64,000 nucleotides of DNA from Terracoccus sp. 273MFTsu3.1 (GTDB lineage: Bacteria > Actinomycetota > Actinomycetes > Actinomycetales > Dermatophilaceae): contig NZ_KB911820.1 in assembly GCF_000383675.1 (NCBI RefSeq), positions 868,001 to 932,000 on the forward strand, written 5' to 3'. This document shows positions 24,374 to 32,254 of this stretch, piece after piece (position 1 is the first letter of the stretch; each line of letters opens with the position of its first letter). The position numbers and the translations under genes were made by a program. Below the pieces are notes generated by a model. It saw only the letters and a list, made by a program, of their open reading frames with translations, was not told where the DNA came from and ran no database searches.

Positions 24374-24765
24374 TGGGCGACATCATCATCCCGGCCGGAG
24401 CGAAGACCGCTCCCATGCCCGACCTCAACTCCCTCCCCGAGGCTGACCTCGACGCCCTCGCCGCCAAGGTGAACGACGAGGAGACCTACCCGCAGGTCCG
24501 CACGGCCTTCGCCGTCGTCATCGGCCTCGACGGGCAGATCAGCCTCGACCCGTCGCTCGTCAAGAACGTGCGCGTCATGCGCGAGCCCCACAACGACGAC
24601 GTCATCGGCGCGCTGGCCGCTCTGCAGACCGACGTCCAGACCTCCCTCGCGGCGGTCAAGACGGCCCAGATCATGCAGCAGCAGGCCATGGCGATGCAGG
24701 AGCAGATGCGCGAGCAGCAGATGCACTCACGCGTCCAGCAAGCCTTGTCGAGCGGCAAGAGGTAA
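24373..24765 (+). CDS. Hypothetical protein with Gln/Met-rich coiled-coil tail
   Basis: 130 residues. Acidic N-terminal two thirds; the last 40 residues form an amphipathic Gln/Met-rich helix (IMQQQAMAMQEQMREQQM). Coupled to the Acb2/Tad1-type gene, so co-expressed with it. Function unknown. Confidence 0.75.
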   Translation: MGDIIIPAGAKTAPMPDLNSLPEADLDALAAKVNDEETYPQVRTAFAVVIGLDGQISLDPSLVKNVRVMREPHNDDVIGALAALQTDVQTSLAAVKTAQIMQQQAMAMQEQMREQQMHSRVQQALSSGKR

Positions 24766-24791
24766 ACCGGACCACTCGAACCCGTTACCCT
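24762..24791 (+). promoter_or_regulatory. Leaderless promoter GTAAAC-18-TACCCT
   Basis: The -10 hexamer is followed by six bases (ATATAG) and then the ATG. The upstream part GTAAACCGG...CGAACCCG matches the elements at 18751 and 27738. Confidence 0.6.
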
Positions 24792-24797
24792 ATATAG

Positions 24798-25250
24798 ATG
24801 CTGGTCATGGCCATTGACGGGGTCCTAAGGGATCCCGGCACACGTGAGGTAATTCCGTCAGGACGCACGCTCTACCGCGCCCTGACGTCCATCCATGGTC
24901 TCGCGCTCGTCTCTGACGACAGCGCCCAGCGGGACGGCATGTGGCTCGCCTCCCACGGCTTCACGGAGCACGCCTTCGTGGCCGAGGGGGGCAGCCCCCG
25001 CCCCGACCAACTGACCCGTCTGCGCACCCGGGGCTCCATCGACTTCATCGTCGAGGCCGACCCCGACATCGCGGCCGACGTCGTCGCCGCTGGCACGCCG
25101 GTGCTCTTCTTCGCCGTGCCGTCCTACCGCAGCCCCGATGACCTCCCCGGGGCCAGACGCGTACCCACCGCTTGGGGCGTCCTGCAGGCCGAAGTCGAAC
25201 GCCAGCGGGAGACCAAGAGCACCGACAGCCGCATCGGCGAAGTGCTGTGA
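24798..25250 (+). CDS. HAD-like protein, predicted leaderless
   Basis: 150 residues. The start MAIDGVLRDP resembles HAD motif I but keeps only one of the two Asp (AIDGVL for D-x-D), so catalysis is doubtful. LALVSDDSAQ would be motif II. It may be a degenerate phosphatase or a binding protein. Transcript start and ATG should coincide. Confidence 0.68.
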   Translation: MLVMAIDGVLRDPGTREVIPSGRTLYRALTSIHGLALVSDDSAQRDGMWLASHGFTEHAFVAEGGSPRPDQLTRLRTRGSIDFIVEADPDIAADVVAAGTPVLFFAVPSYRSPDDLPGARRVPTAWGVLQAEVERQRETKSTDSRIGEVL

Positions 25251-25363
25251 TCCCACGGGACGTCATGGACGTCTTCTACGGCTCCGTGTGGCTCATCGTG
25301 GTCCTCGTCTGCGCGGCAGCCGTGGGGGTCCTGATCACCAAGCACAGGAGAAAGAACCGATGA
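25247..25363 (+). CDS. Single-pass membrane microprotein
   Basis: 38 residues from a GTG overlapping the preceding stop; one transmembrane helix (SVWLIVVLVCAAAVGVLI) and a basic tail. Its stop overlaps the next ATG. Its size and place between overlaps make it likely real; role unknown. It is about 2.4 kb from the endolysin, so a holin function is possible but unsupported. Confidence 0.6.
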   Translation: MIPRDVMDVFYGSVWLIVVLVCAAAVGVLITKHRRKNR

Positions 25364-26889
25364 CTGCCCTCTACTTCGGCGGAGCCGAAGTGTCCTCGTG
25401 GCGCAAGATGCTCAGCGAGTCCGACGTCAGCCACGTCGCCCTCTCGTACATGGGCCTGCGCCGCAAGGTGAAGTTCGCACGCCCGTGGCTGCTGGACGAC
25501 AAGTTCCCGGCCGAGCAGAAGATCTTCCTCGACTCGGGGGCCTTCACGGTCAATCAGGACACGGCGGGGGAGAAGTACTCCCAGCGCGACCTGAAGGAGA
25601 TCGGCGAGGCCTACATGGGCTTCGTGCTCCAGAACATCGACCGCGTCGAGATGGTGTCCGAGTTCGACTCGCTCGCCCTCGGCCTGTCGTGGATCCGCGA
25701 CCAGCGCGAGGACTTCTACGACTCCCTGCCCGAGGGTAAGTTCCTGCCCGTCTGGCACGCCGACTGGGGCCTATCCGAACTGGAGTCCCTCGCCGAGCGC
25801 TACAAGCGCGTGGGCATCATGCAGACGGCCATGGACGGACGTAATCTCGTCCCCACCCTCAACGGGCTCGTGCGCAAGTACGGGACTCATCTGCACGGCG
25901 TGGCCATGACCCGCCCGGAACTCATGTCCGAGGTCCAGTGGGGCTCGGTGGCCAGCACGTCGTGGATCTCGCCTGCCCAGTACGGCGACACCATCATCTG
26001 GACCGGCCGCGAGTTGAAGCGCTACCCGAAGAAGATGAAGGATCAGGCGCGCATGCGCCACCGCACCTACCTGCGCGACCACGGCTTCGACACCGAGAAG
26101 ATCGAGGGCGACGACACCAACGAGGTGCTCCGCCTCAGCCTCTGGTCGTGGCAGCGGCTCGTCGAATCCGTCGACCAGACCACTGCAGCCCCTGAAGTAG
26201 TTGCTACAAGCGCCGAACCGTCTGACAGCGGTTTCGCGGAAACCGAGGACCCCCTAGTTGTTACCAGCCCCTCGGAAATGCGGAAGTCCGTAGCAACTAC
26301 CCGGAAGGTCCGTCAGACCACGCTGCTGCCCATCATGGGCGTCAACGTGACCACCGAGAAGGTCCTCGGCGACGACGGTCAACCGGCCGAGGTGACGCGC
26401 AACCTCCTCACCGTCAGGTCCCAGAGCCAGCGCCTCTGCGCCTCGTGCTTCCTCGCCGACAAGTGCCCGATGTTCGAGGACGGGGCCAACTGCGCGTACG
26501 AGATCCCGGTCGAGGTGAAGACCAAGGACCAGATGCAGTCCCTGCAGAACGGCCTCATCGAGATGCAGACCCAGCGCGTGCTCTTCGCACGAATGAGCGA
26601 GGAAATCACCGGTGGCTACCCCGATCCGAACCTCTCCAGCGAGATGGACCGGCTCCAGAAGATGATCAAGACGAAGACCGAACTGGAGCAGGACGGCTTC
26701 ACCTTCAAGATGGAGGCGAAGGGTCGCGGAGGCTCCGATGGCGGGGGCATCCTGCAGCGGATGTTCGGTGCCCAGCCCGAGCAGACGGCCCGCGCTCTGC
26801 CCGCCCCGGTCAAGGCCGACGCCATCGCGGCCAGCCAGTTCAGCGACATCATCGACGTCGAAGTCATCGAAGCAAGGAGTAACTCGTAA
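25360..26889 (+). CDS. Fusion: TIM-barrel-like N-terminal domain plus Cys-cluster C-terminal domain
   Basis: 509 residues. Residues 1-270 contain KIFLDSGAFTVNQD and later HLHGVAMTRPEL, reminiscent of tRNA-guanine transglycosylase-like barrels (the DpdA-type proteins of phages); this is a weak motif match. After a low-complexity linker, residues 350-385 hold LCASCFLADKCPMF and NCAYEIP (four Cys, metal or Fe-S site), followed by a long helical segment. The two halves look like separate proteins joined. The linker DNA carries an inverted repeat, GTAGTTGCTAC (26197) and GTAGCAACTAC (26290). Confidence 0.7.
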   Translation: MTALYFGGAEVSSWRKMLSESDVSHVALSYMGLRRKVKFARPWLLDDKFPAEQKIFLDSGAFTVNQDTAGEKYSQRDLKEIGEAYMGFVLQNIDRVEMVSEFDSLALGLSWIRDQREDFYDSLPEGKFLPVWHADWGLSELESLAERYKRVGIMQTAMDGRNLVPTLNGLVRKYGTHLHGVAMTRPELMSEVQWGSVASTSWISPAQYGDTIIWTGRELKRYPKKMKDQARMRHRTYLRDHGFDTEKIEGDDTNEVLRLSLWSWQRLVESVDQTTAAPEVVATSAEPSDSGFAETEDPLVVTSPSEMRKSVATTRKVRQTTLLPIMGVNVTTEKVLGDDGQPAEVTRNLLTVRSQSQRLCASCFLADKCPMFEDGANCAYEIPVEVKTKDQMQSLQNGLIEMQTQRVLFARMSEEITGGYPDPNLSSEMDRLQKMIKTKTELEQDGFTFKMEAKGRGGSDGGGILQRMFGAQPEQTARALPAPVKADAIAASQFSDIIDVEVIEARSNS

Positions 26890-27065
26890 TGGCCAGCACA
26901 CTGGTGGAAGAGACATGGTCGCTCGTTCTGGACGACACAGCCGCCGAGGAGGCACCGTGCACGGCCTGTCACGGGCGCTGCACCGACCGCTACGGCGACG
27001 ACTGCGCCTTCTGTGGCGGGCTCGGCGTGGACTGGTCTGTCAACCGACGTGGCGGACACGGTTGA
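26889..27065 (+). CDS. Small DnaJ-type zinc-finger protein
   Basis: 58 residues starting at TAATG overlap with the fusion gene. CTACHGRCTDR followed by CAFCGGLG gives paired C-x2-C motifs like one DnaJ Cys-rich repeat. Function unknown; too short for most automatic callers. The gene at 47039 has the same type of finger. Confidence 0.65.
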   Translation: MASTLVEETWSLVLDDTAAEEAPCTACHGRCTDRYGDDCAFCGGLGVDWSVNRRGGHG

Positions 27066-27090
27066 CAACAACCGTCTCGTCCGTCACCCT
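27062..27090 (+). promoter_or_regulatory. Leaderless promoter TTGACA-17-CACCCT
   Basis: It overlaps the stop of the preceding gene. Six bases separate the -10 hexamer from the ATG at 27097. The consensus -35 makes this one of the clearest cases. Confidence 0.65.
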
Positions 27091-27096
27091 TGTCAC

Positions 27097-27393
27097 ATGA
27101 TGATCCTCGCTGACGGCCCCGACATGCAGACCTCCCTCCCCGACGCGCTTCAGTACCTCGCCTTGGGCGCGGTCCTCGTCATCACCTTCTACGTCCTGAA
27201 GTGGATGGCCCGGCGGAAGGTGCGGGGTCACGTCAGCGGCGTCGTCTTCCGCAGCCCGTGGGCCCCGGTCGTCACGGTGCACGACGGCGACGTCTGGTTC
27301 GACGGTGGCGAGCACTGGGTCTGGGAGCACGACCGCTGGGTGGCTGCGACCTTCGAGCAGATCGTCGCCATCGACCAGCGCATCGCAGCCTGA
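27097..27393 (+). CDS. Small membrane protein, predicted leaderless
   Basis: 98 residues. One transmembrane segment near residues 19-36 (YLALGAVLVITFYVLKWM) followed by a basic stretch and a Trp-rich soluble domain (WFDGGEHWVWEHDRW). Function unknown; it lies shortly before the endolysin, so a lysis role is possible but unproven. Confidence 0.7.
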   Translation: MMILADGPDMQTSLPDALQYLALGAVLVITFYVLKWMARRKVRGHVSGVVFRSPWAPVVTVHDGDVWFDGGEHWVWEHDRWVAATFEQIVAIDQRIAA

Positions 27394-27456
27394 TCTCACC
27401 ACCCCGCCCCGCTGGGGTAACCTGAATCAGACGAACCGCTTACCACAGGAGCCCAG

Positions 27457-27672
27457 ATGTCCTTCATCGCCCCCATGCTCGCCCGAGCAGCCGGATCCGC
27501 CGTCGGCGGCGAGGCGGTCGAGGCAGCCGCCGGTCGCAGCGCCTCGTTCACCGCAGGGATGCAGGGCCTCAGCGCTCACGACCTGCCCATCGTCGGCCCG
27601 AGCAAGGCTCCCATCGACGACGTCGAGGGCACGGCCAAGCGGACGCAGAACCCCAACAGCGTCCTGCGCTGA
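27457..27672 (+). CDS. Hypothetical small protein
   Basis: 71 residues, Ala/Gly-rich N-terminus (LARAAGSAVGGEAVEAAAG) that could be weakly amphipathic. A TAACCT -10-like hexamer lies at 27418. It is followed by a strong hairpin. Function unknown. Confidence 0.7.
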   Translation: MSFIAPMLARAAGSAVGGEAVEAAAGRSASFTAGMQGLSAHDLPIVGPSKAPIDDVEGTAKRTQNPNSVLR

Positions 27673-27685
27673 CGCAGCACCACCG

Positions 27686-27716
27686 AACGGCCTCCAGCAT
27701 CGCGCTGGGGGCCGTT
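27686..27716 (+). terminator. Intrinsic terminator-type hairpin
   Basis: 13-bp stem (AACGGCCTCCAGC with GCTGGGGGCCGTT, one G-T pair) and a 5-base loop, followed by CTGCGTT. It isolates the endolysin from upstream transcription. Confidence 0.65.
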
Positions 27717-27737
27717 CTGCGTTCCCACCCCTCTCAG

Positions 27738-27767
27738 GTCAATCGGTACCGTTGAACTCGTTACCAA
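27738..27767 (+). promoter_or_regulatory. Endolysin promoter GTCAAT-18-TACCAA
   Basis: Same layout as 18751 and 24762 (GTCAATCGG ... TGAACTCGTTACC). It gives a leader of about 15 bases with CTGGAGAGG as ribosome-binding site. Confidence 0.5.
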
Positions 27768-27789
27768 TGACTCTGGAGAGGACACACCC

Positions 27790-28809
27790 ATGGGTGGAAT
27801 GACGCAGCCGCGCTGCGAGACGGTCATCTGGCGCGGTATCCGCGTCTGCAAGCACTCGGTGCCGAAGTTGGTCGCGTGGGCCAAGCGCACCGGCCGCGTC
27901 TACCTGAAGGGCATTCAGGGCTGCTACTCGACGGCCATCGTGGCCTCGGGCAACACGCACGCCGGTGGCGGCGTCTACGACGTCGAGATGGACGGCTACA
28001 GCCGCTCCGAGGCCATCATGAGCACCAACGAAGGACGGCAGGAGTTCCTCATCACCGAGGACCGTCCGTGGGGCTCGGCGGACAAGCCCAACCACCACAT
28101 CCACCTCATCGACCCCGAGTGCCCTAATCTCTCGGACGCCGCCATGAAGCAGGTCGAGGAATACCGCCGGGGAGAGACGGGGCTAGTTGGCTACGACCCC
28201 GACACCTACTACCGGGGCAACAAGGTCGAGATGCTCCGCCGCTACGACAACCGACTCGACGTCAAGGCTCCGAGCACCGGCGCGCACCGGACGTACACGA
28301 TCCCCAAGGGCGGGACGCTCGGCAAGGCCGCAGCCGCTCTCGGCGTCACGGTGGCGGTCCTCGCGGGCTTCAACCACATCTCCAACCCCGACGTCGTCCG
28401 GCCCGGCACCGTGGTCACCGCGCCGCCCTCGACGTACACCGTCCCGGCCGTCACGCCCACCGCGAAGCCCACGCTGAAGCCCACGCCGTCGCCGGTGGTC
28501 AAGGCCAAGCCGAAGCCGGTCGTGAAGCCCAAGCCGAAGCCCGTGGTCGTCGTCAAGCCGGTCTCCCGAGCCGCGCTGAAGGCAGGCAAGACCAACGCCT
28601 CGGTCAAGGCCTACGAGGTCGCGCTGAACAAGCGGGGCTTCCTCGCCAAGCGCTACGTGGACGGCTACTACGGCACGGCCACGAGCGCGGGCACCAAGGC
28701 GCTCTACCGGAGCCTCGCCAAGAAGCAGCCGAACGCGGGCTGGACGAAGAACGCCACGGTTCCCGGACCTAGTTTGCTGAAGGTCCTGAAGGTCAAGTCG
28801 ACCCGCTGA
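27790..28809 (+). CDS. Endolysin: M15-type peptidase, LysM and peptidoglycan-binding domains
   Basis: 339 residues. The N-terminal domain has SGNTHAGGGVYDVEM (His and Asp near 56 and 63) and HHIHLID near 102-108, the zinc ligands of M15/VanY-like D-Ala peptidases. A LysM-like repeat follows (YTIPKGGTLGKAAAALGV, near 175-215), then a Pro-Lys linker, then a C-terminal domain with VDGYYGTATSAGTKAL typical of peptidoglycan-binding domain 1. No signal peptide is seen, so release needs a holin. It stands alone between a promoter and a terminator, fitting late lysis expression. Confidence 0.85.
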   Translation: MGGMTQPRCETVIWRGIRVCKHSVPKLVAWAKRTGRVYLKGIQGCYSTAIVASGNTHAGGGVYDVEMDGYSRSEAIMSTNEGRQEFLITEDRPWGSADKPNHHIHLIDPECPNLSDAAMKQVEEYRRGETGLVGYDPDTYYRGNKVEMLRRYDNRLDVKAPSTGAHRTYTIPKGGTLGKAAAALGVTVAVLAGFNHISNPDVVRPGTVVTAPPSTYTVPAVTPTAKPTLKPTPSPVVKAKPKPVVKPKPKPVVVVKPVSRAALKAGKTNASVKAYEVALNKRGFLAKRYVDGYYGTATSAGTKALYRSLAKKQPNAGWTKNATVPGPSLLKVLKVKSTR

Positions 28810-28834
28810 GCCGCCCTTAGGATGGGCTAACAGA

Positions 28835-28871
28835 GAGGCCCCCAACCGATGCGCTACCGGTTGGGGGCCTC
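28835..28871. terminator. Bidirectional terminator between convergent genes
   Basis: 14-bp stem GAGGCCCCCAACCG / CGGTTGGGGGCCTC with a 9-base loop, placed between the rightward endolysin and the leftward ATPase gene. It serves both strands. Confidence 0.75.
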
Positions 28872-28877
28872 ACCTAT

Positions 28878-29789
28878 TCAGCCGACGAGCCGCCGGAGGA
28901 GACTGCGTCGCTGCTGCTGTACCGGGATCGGCTGGGTCGGGAGGGACCCGGGCACCCTCGCGTCCGGACGGGGGATCTCCGGGGTCCAGAAGGCCTGCAT
29001 CTGCACCGGCCGGTCACCCACCGTCGCGGCGTACGCCCGGCCCTTGATCGGTGCTCCGTCCTCGCCCGTGGGGAGCGGCTCCAGACGGGTGCGCCGACCG
29101 AACATCATGCCGAGCCCGTCGTCGTCCATGTTGCCGAGCGCGACGCGCATGCCGAGGTTCTGGCGGGCCTCCGTCGAGAGCCACGAGGCATCCGCCTGCT
29201 GGGAGATGAGGACGACGCTGACCTTCGCCTCACCACCGAGCCGGAGGATGGACCTAATCTGCTCGATGCACGGGTGCTCCGTGCCGACCGGCCGCACCGG
29301 TGACTTCACGGCCTTCGCCCGGGCTAGTTCCCGGGGCTTCACGACCGTATTCCAGTGCGTCTTGGTCAGTTCGTAGAGCAGTCGACCCTCATCGACCACG
29401 AGCACGAGCCGGTTGAGGTCCTCGGCACGAGCGCCCTGCTCCAGCGCGTCGTAGCGCTCCATCATGCGGCGCTCGACCCAGCCGATCTTGTGGGAGACGT
29501 CGTCGAGGTCACGCGAGGTGGCCCGGCCGAGCACGCCCGGGAGGCTCGCCACGTCGACCAGCGCGCTGCGCTTGGGGTCGATGAGGACGATGTCCGCACC
29601 CCGCTCGCTCAGGCCCTTGATGACCGTGCGGACGAGCGAGGTCTTGCCCGTGCGCGTGCGGCCCGTGAGGAGCATGTGCGGCTCGACGTCGGGGTTCCAC
29701 AGCAGCATGCCGGTCTCGGTCAGCCCCAGCGGGATGGACGTGTGGACGAAGCCCGCCGGGATCTCGGCGAAGGTGGGGATCCTGCTCAT
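28878..29789 (-). CDS. FtsK/HerA-like ATPase
   Basis: 303 residues. Walker A TGRTRTGKTSL near residue 43, VLIDPKRS, Walker B RLVLVVDEGR, and SVVLISQQAD (sensor) match the FtsK/SpoIIIE-type motor domain; no membrane or gamma domain is present. FtsK-like translocases are common in large actinophages; a role in moving DNA is inferred. ATG overlaps the upstream leftward gene's stop (ATGA). Confidence 0.82.
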   Translation of the reverse strand: MSRIPTFAEIPAGFVHTSIPLGLTETGMLLWNPDVEPHMLLTGRTRTGKTSLVRTVIKGLSERGADIVLIDPKRSALVDVASLPGVLGRATSRDLDDVSHKIGWVERRMMERYDALEQGARAEDLNRLVLVVDEGRLLYELTKTHWNTVVKPRELARAKAVKSPVRPVGTEHPCIEQIRSILRLGGEAKVSVVLISQQADASWLSTEARQNLGMRVALGNMDDDGLGMMFGRRTRLEPLPTGEDGAPIKGRAYAATVGDRPVQMQAFWTPEIPRPDARVPGSLPTQPIPVQQQRRSLLRRLVG

Positions 29790-30106
29790 GCCCACACCCC
29801 CGGGAAGAGCGCGTTGATCGCGTCAACGAGGGCCTCGTCGGTGATCGTGTAGGCGGCGGTGAAGCGCGAGCCCCGACCGTTGGAGAAGACCGGGAAGCCG
29901 TTCTTCCGGAACACCGAGTCGGCGATCCAGTGCGGCTCGTCGTCCCAGCGCGACAGGTGCAGCACCGTGCCGTCCTTGTCGACGACGGCGACCTCGGAGA
30001 TGGGCTGGATGTCCGTGGCGAAGACGCCTCGGTTGTCCGTGCCGCGCTTCGCGTCGCGGAGGGTGAAGACTCCGCCGTTCGTGGCGGTGACGATGACCGG
30101 GTCCAT
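29786..30106 (-). CDS. Hypothetical protein cotranscribed with the ATPase
   Basis: 106 residues, mostly beta-strand by eye (VIVTATNGGVFTLRD, VAVVDKDGTVLHLSRW). Preceded on its strand by the start-associated sequence ACCGACCCAACAAGGAGTCA and a promoter. Function unknown. Confidence 0.75.
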   Translation of the reverse strand: MDPVIVTATNGGVFTLRDAKRGTDNRGVFATDIQPISEVAVVDKDGTVLHLSRWDDEPHWIADSVFRKNGFPVFSNGRGSRFTAAYTITDEALVDAINALFPGVWA

Positions 30107-30141
30107 GGTGACTCCTTGTTGGGTCGGTTGGTGGAGACACC

Positions 30142-30170
30142 AGTGTGGGGCATGGATCCGAATGTCGCAA
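30142..30170 (-). promoter_or_regulatory. Leftward promoter TTGCGA-17-CACACT
   Basis: It drives the two leftward genes. It is back to back with the rightward promoter at 30171-30224; between them is AAGTACTT (30174-30181), a perfect palindrome embedded in the box found in the rightward cassettes. Confidence 0.55.
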
Positions 30171-30224
30171 GTCAAGTACTTCAGCGGTTCGGCTTGACAG
30201 AGGCTCAGAAGGTCTGCGCATACT
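30171..30224 (+). promoter_or_regulatory. Cassette-type promoter (box plus TTGACA-19-CATACT)
   Basis: First of the series with GTCAAGTACTTCAGCGG box, TTGACA at 30194 and TCTGCG before CATACT at 30219. Here the box lies in a divergent intergenic region rather than on a stop codon. Confidence 0.7.
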
Positions 30225-30262
30225 GTGGGGACACACCGACCGGCTCCCCGAAAGGACCACCC

Positions 30263-30439
30263 ATGACCACTGCTCAGATCTCCCGCATGACGCCCCGCCA
30301 GAAGCGCGTGGTTCGCCACTCGCTCGACGTCTTCGTCGTCGCGATGCTGGGCCTCGGCATCTGGCTCGCCTCCGGCGTCCACGAGGTCCGTCCCGTCCCG
30401 GCCCACTCGACCACCGTGGACTCCGGCGTCCACGTCTGA
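30263..30439 (+). CDS. Single-pass membrane protein
   Basis: 58 residues; basic N-terminus then one transmembrane segment (SLDVFVVAMLGLGIWLA). Start behind CCGAAAGGACC. First gene of the accessory region. Role unknown. Confidence 0.7.
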   Translation: MTTAQISRMTPRQKRVVRHSLDVFVVAMLGLGIWLASGVHEVRPVPAHSTTVDSGVHV

Positions 30440-30479
30440 CCCGCACCCCAACCCAACCGACCCACGAAGGAGTCCCACC

Positions 30480-30794
30480 ATGGCCATCCGCACCACTGAC
30501 GCCCCCGCCCTCGTCGCCTACTTCAACGTCTTCGTCCCCTACCGCTCGGCCGACAGCGCCGAGGACGCGCAGCGCATCGTCAACCGGTACCTGTACACCG
30601 GCTTCATGACCACGACGGTCGTGCAGTCCGAGTCCGACCTCGACGAGCCCTTCGACTCCTACAAGGTGCACGTCCGCTACGCCGACCACATCAGCACCGG
30701 CGAGGGCCGCATCCAGCAGCAGCGCGACCGCCTCTCCTCCGGGCTGTACGCCTCGTCGGAGCCCGTCCTCTTCCGCCGGGACGACAACGCCTGA
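30480..30794 (+). CDS. Hypothetical protein
   Basis: 104 residues, alpha/beta, unknown family. Preceded by the start-associated sequence ACCGACCCACGAAGGAGTCC. Its stop codon is the first triplet of the next promoter cassette. Confidence 0.75.
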   Translation: MAIRTTDAPALVAYFNVFVPYRSADSAEDAQRIVNRYLYTGFMTTTVVQSESDLDEPFDSYKVHVRYADHISTGEGRIQQQRDRLSSGLYASSEPVLFRRDDNA

Positions 30795-30845
30795 CAAGCA
30801 CTTCGGCGGGTCGGGTTGACAGCCCGGCCCGCCATGCCCCACACT
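30792..30845 (+). promoter_or_regulatory. Cassette promoter (TTGACA-18-CACACT)
   Basis: Starts with the upstream gene's TGA: TGACAAGCACTTCGGCGGGT, then TTGACA at 30816 and CACACT at 30840. Confidence 0.7.
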
Positions 30846-30883
30846 GAAGCCTCAACCCCACCCGACCCACGAAGGAGTCACAC

Positions 30884-31147
30884 ATGGCACAGCGAGTCCC
30901 CACCACGGCAGCCGACCCCGAGGGCCCCGCCGGTCGCTTCATCGAGCGCCACGGCATCGAGAAGTACCGCCGCGACTACGAGCGCGGCTGGCGCGCGGCC
31001 TACGGGCTCGACGCGGCTGACAACGACGGGCGCTCCGGCTCGGACGCGTGGATGGACGGCTACCTCGACCGCGCGTCGCGGGAGAAGTGGCACCTGCTCC
31101 GCTGCGCGAACCACGGCAACGAGACCGGCGGCTGCGGAGTCGCCTGA
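30884..31147 (+). CDS. Hypothetical protein
   Basis: 87 residues, helical and charged (RFIERHGIEKYRRDYERGWR), with a C-terminal LLRCANHGN. It resembles small actinophage accessory proteins in style only. Start-associated sequence precedes it; stop is fused to the next cassette. Confidence 0.75.
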   Translation: MAQRVPTTAADPEGPAGRFIERHGIEKYRRDYERGWRAAYGLDAADNDGRSGSDAWMDGYLDRASREKWHLLRCANHGNETGGCGVA

Positions 31148-31199
31148 CAAGCAGTTCGGCGGACGGGCTTGACACACCCGTCCGTCGTCTGCGCATAAT
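31145..31199 (+). promoter_or_regulatory. Cassette promoter (TTGACA-19-CATAAT)
   Basis: TGACAAGCAGTTCGGCGGAC, TTGACA at 31169, CATAAT at 31194 preceded by TCTGCG. Confidence 0.75.
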
Positions 31200-31236
31200 G
31201 GTGTCGCACCCCCACCCGGCCCATGAAGGAGCCCCC

Positions 31237-31704
31237 ATGATCACCGCTTTCGGCAAGACGTACGCAGACACCCTCGCGGCTACCGCCCGGATCGCTGTTC
31301 TCCACTCGCTGAACGAGACGTGGGGCGAGAGTGACGACCGCGTCACCGAGATCAACGCGCTCCGCGAGGGCATCGCCATCTGGGAGGCCGCGCAGGCCGA
31401 GGGCATGACCGAGGAGCCCGCCGAGGTGTGGACCGTCGCGAAGAACGAGTACGAGGTCCCCTGCGAGCACCCGCTCTGCGAGCAACTGCACCAGCGCTTC
31501 ATGGTCGAGGAGAAGTGCTCCGGCCTCATCCAGACCGCGAACGTGTCGGTCTGGCGCGAGTGGACGGAGCGCTACCACAACCGCACGGTCTCCGAGTGGG
31601 TCATCCTCCACAACGGTGAGCGCGACGACCTCGCCGGGCGGTTCGACGCCTTCGACACCAAGCGTGACGCCCTCGCCGCCCTCACCCGTGCGGGGCTGCT
31701 GTGA
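31237..31704 (+). CDS. Hypothetical protein
   Basis: 155 residues, unknown. Acidic, helical N-terminal half; a Cys pair in VPCEHPLCEQLHQRF suggests a metal site. Preceded by CCCATGAAGGAGCC. Overlaps the metalloprotease gene by four bases, so the two are cotranslated. Confidence 0.75.
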   Translation: MITAFGKTYADTLAATARIAVLHSLNETWGESDDRVTEINALREGIAIWEAAQAEGMTEEPAEVWTVAKNEYEVPCEHPLCEQLHQRFMVEEKCSGLIQTANVSVWREWTERYHNRTVSEWVILHNGERDDLAGRFDAFDTKRDALAALTRAGLL

Positions 31705-32165
31705 ACGTCACGGTGTCCGAGAAGGCCTTCTACGCCATGGAGCGCCGGGTGGACCGCTGGCTGGAGCAGGAGGGTCCTGTGCGGACGTTCGGGGCGGAGT
31801 GGTACCCGGAGCCGCTCGTGCGTTTCTCTGACGTCCCCGAAGTCCAGCCGTACGTCGACAAGGTGCTGGCCCTCGTAGGCTGTGACAGGCCCATCCGGGT
31901 GCGTCGTCGCCGGGGGAGCGCAGCCGCTCACTACGACGACGGCGTCATCGCCATCCCCTCGCGGCACAACGGCGGCGCGTACTTCCTGCGGGAAGACACC
32001 GCGCTGCACGAGATCGCCCACCACCTCACCCGGGGCGACGGACACGGTGCCCGCTTCGCCCGCGCATACGTCGACCTGCTCGCTGCCACCGGTCACCCGG
32101 TGCTCGCGCGCATGACGGAGATCGCCTGCTTCGAGGCGGGGCTCCCCGTCGCCAAGAACCGCTGA
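31701..32165 (+). CDS. Putative zinc metalloprotease (HExxH)
   Basis: 154 residues. TALHEIAHHLTRGDGHG near residue 103 has the HExxH zinc site with a third His after the helix. The layout fits the small metallohydrolase family (TIGR04338-type) found in mycobacteria and their phages. Substrate unknown. It is cytoplasmic by absence of a signal peptide. Confidence 0.75.
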   Translation: MNVTVSEKAFYAMERRVDRWLEQEGPVRTFGAEWYPEPLVRFSDVPEVQPYVDKVLALVGCDRPIRVRRRRGSAAAHYDDGVIAIPSRHNGGAYFLREDTALHEIAHHLTRGDGHGARFARAYVDLLAATGHPVLARMTEIACFEAGLPVAKNR

Positions 32166-32217
32166 CAACCACTTCGCCGTTTCGACTTGACAGCCCCCGA
32201 GCGCGTCTGCGCATAAT
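32163..32217 (+). promoter_or_regulatory. Cassette promoter (TTGACA-19-CATAAT)
   Basis: TGACAACCACTTCGCCGTTT, TTGACA at 32187, CATAAT at 32212; begins with the metalloprotease stop codon. Confidence 0.75.
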
Positions 32218-32254
32218 GGGGGCACACACCAACCGACCCTTGAAGGAGTCACCT

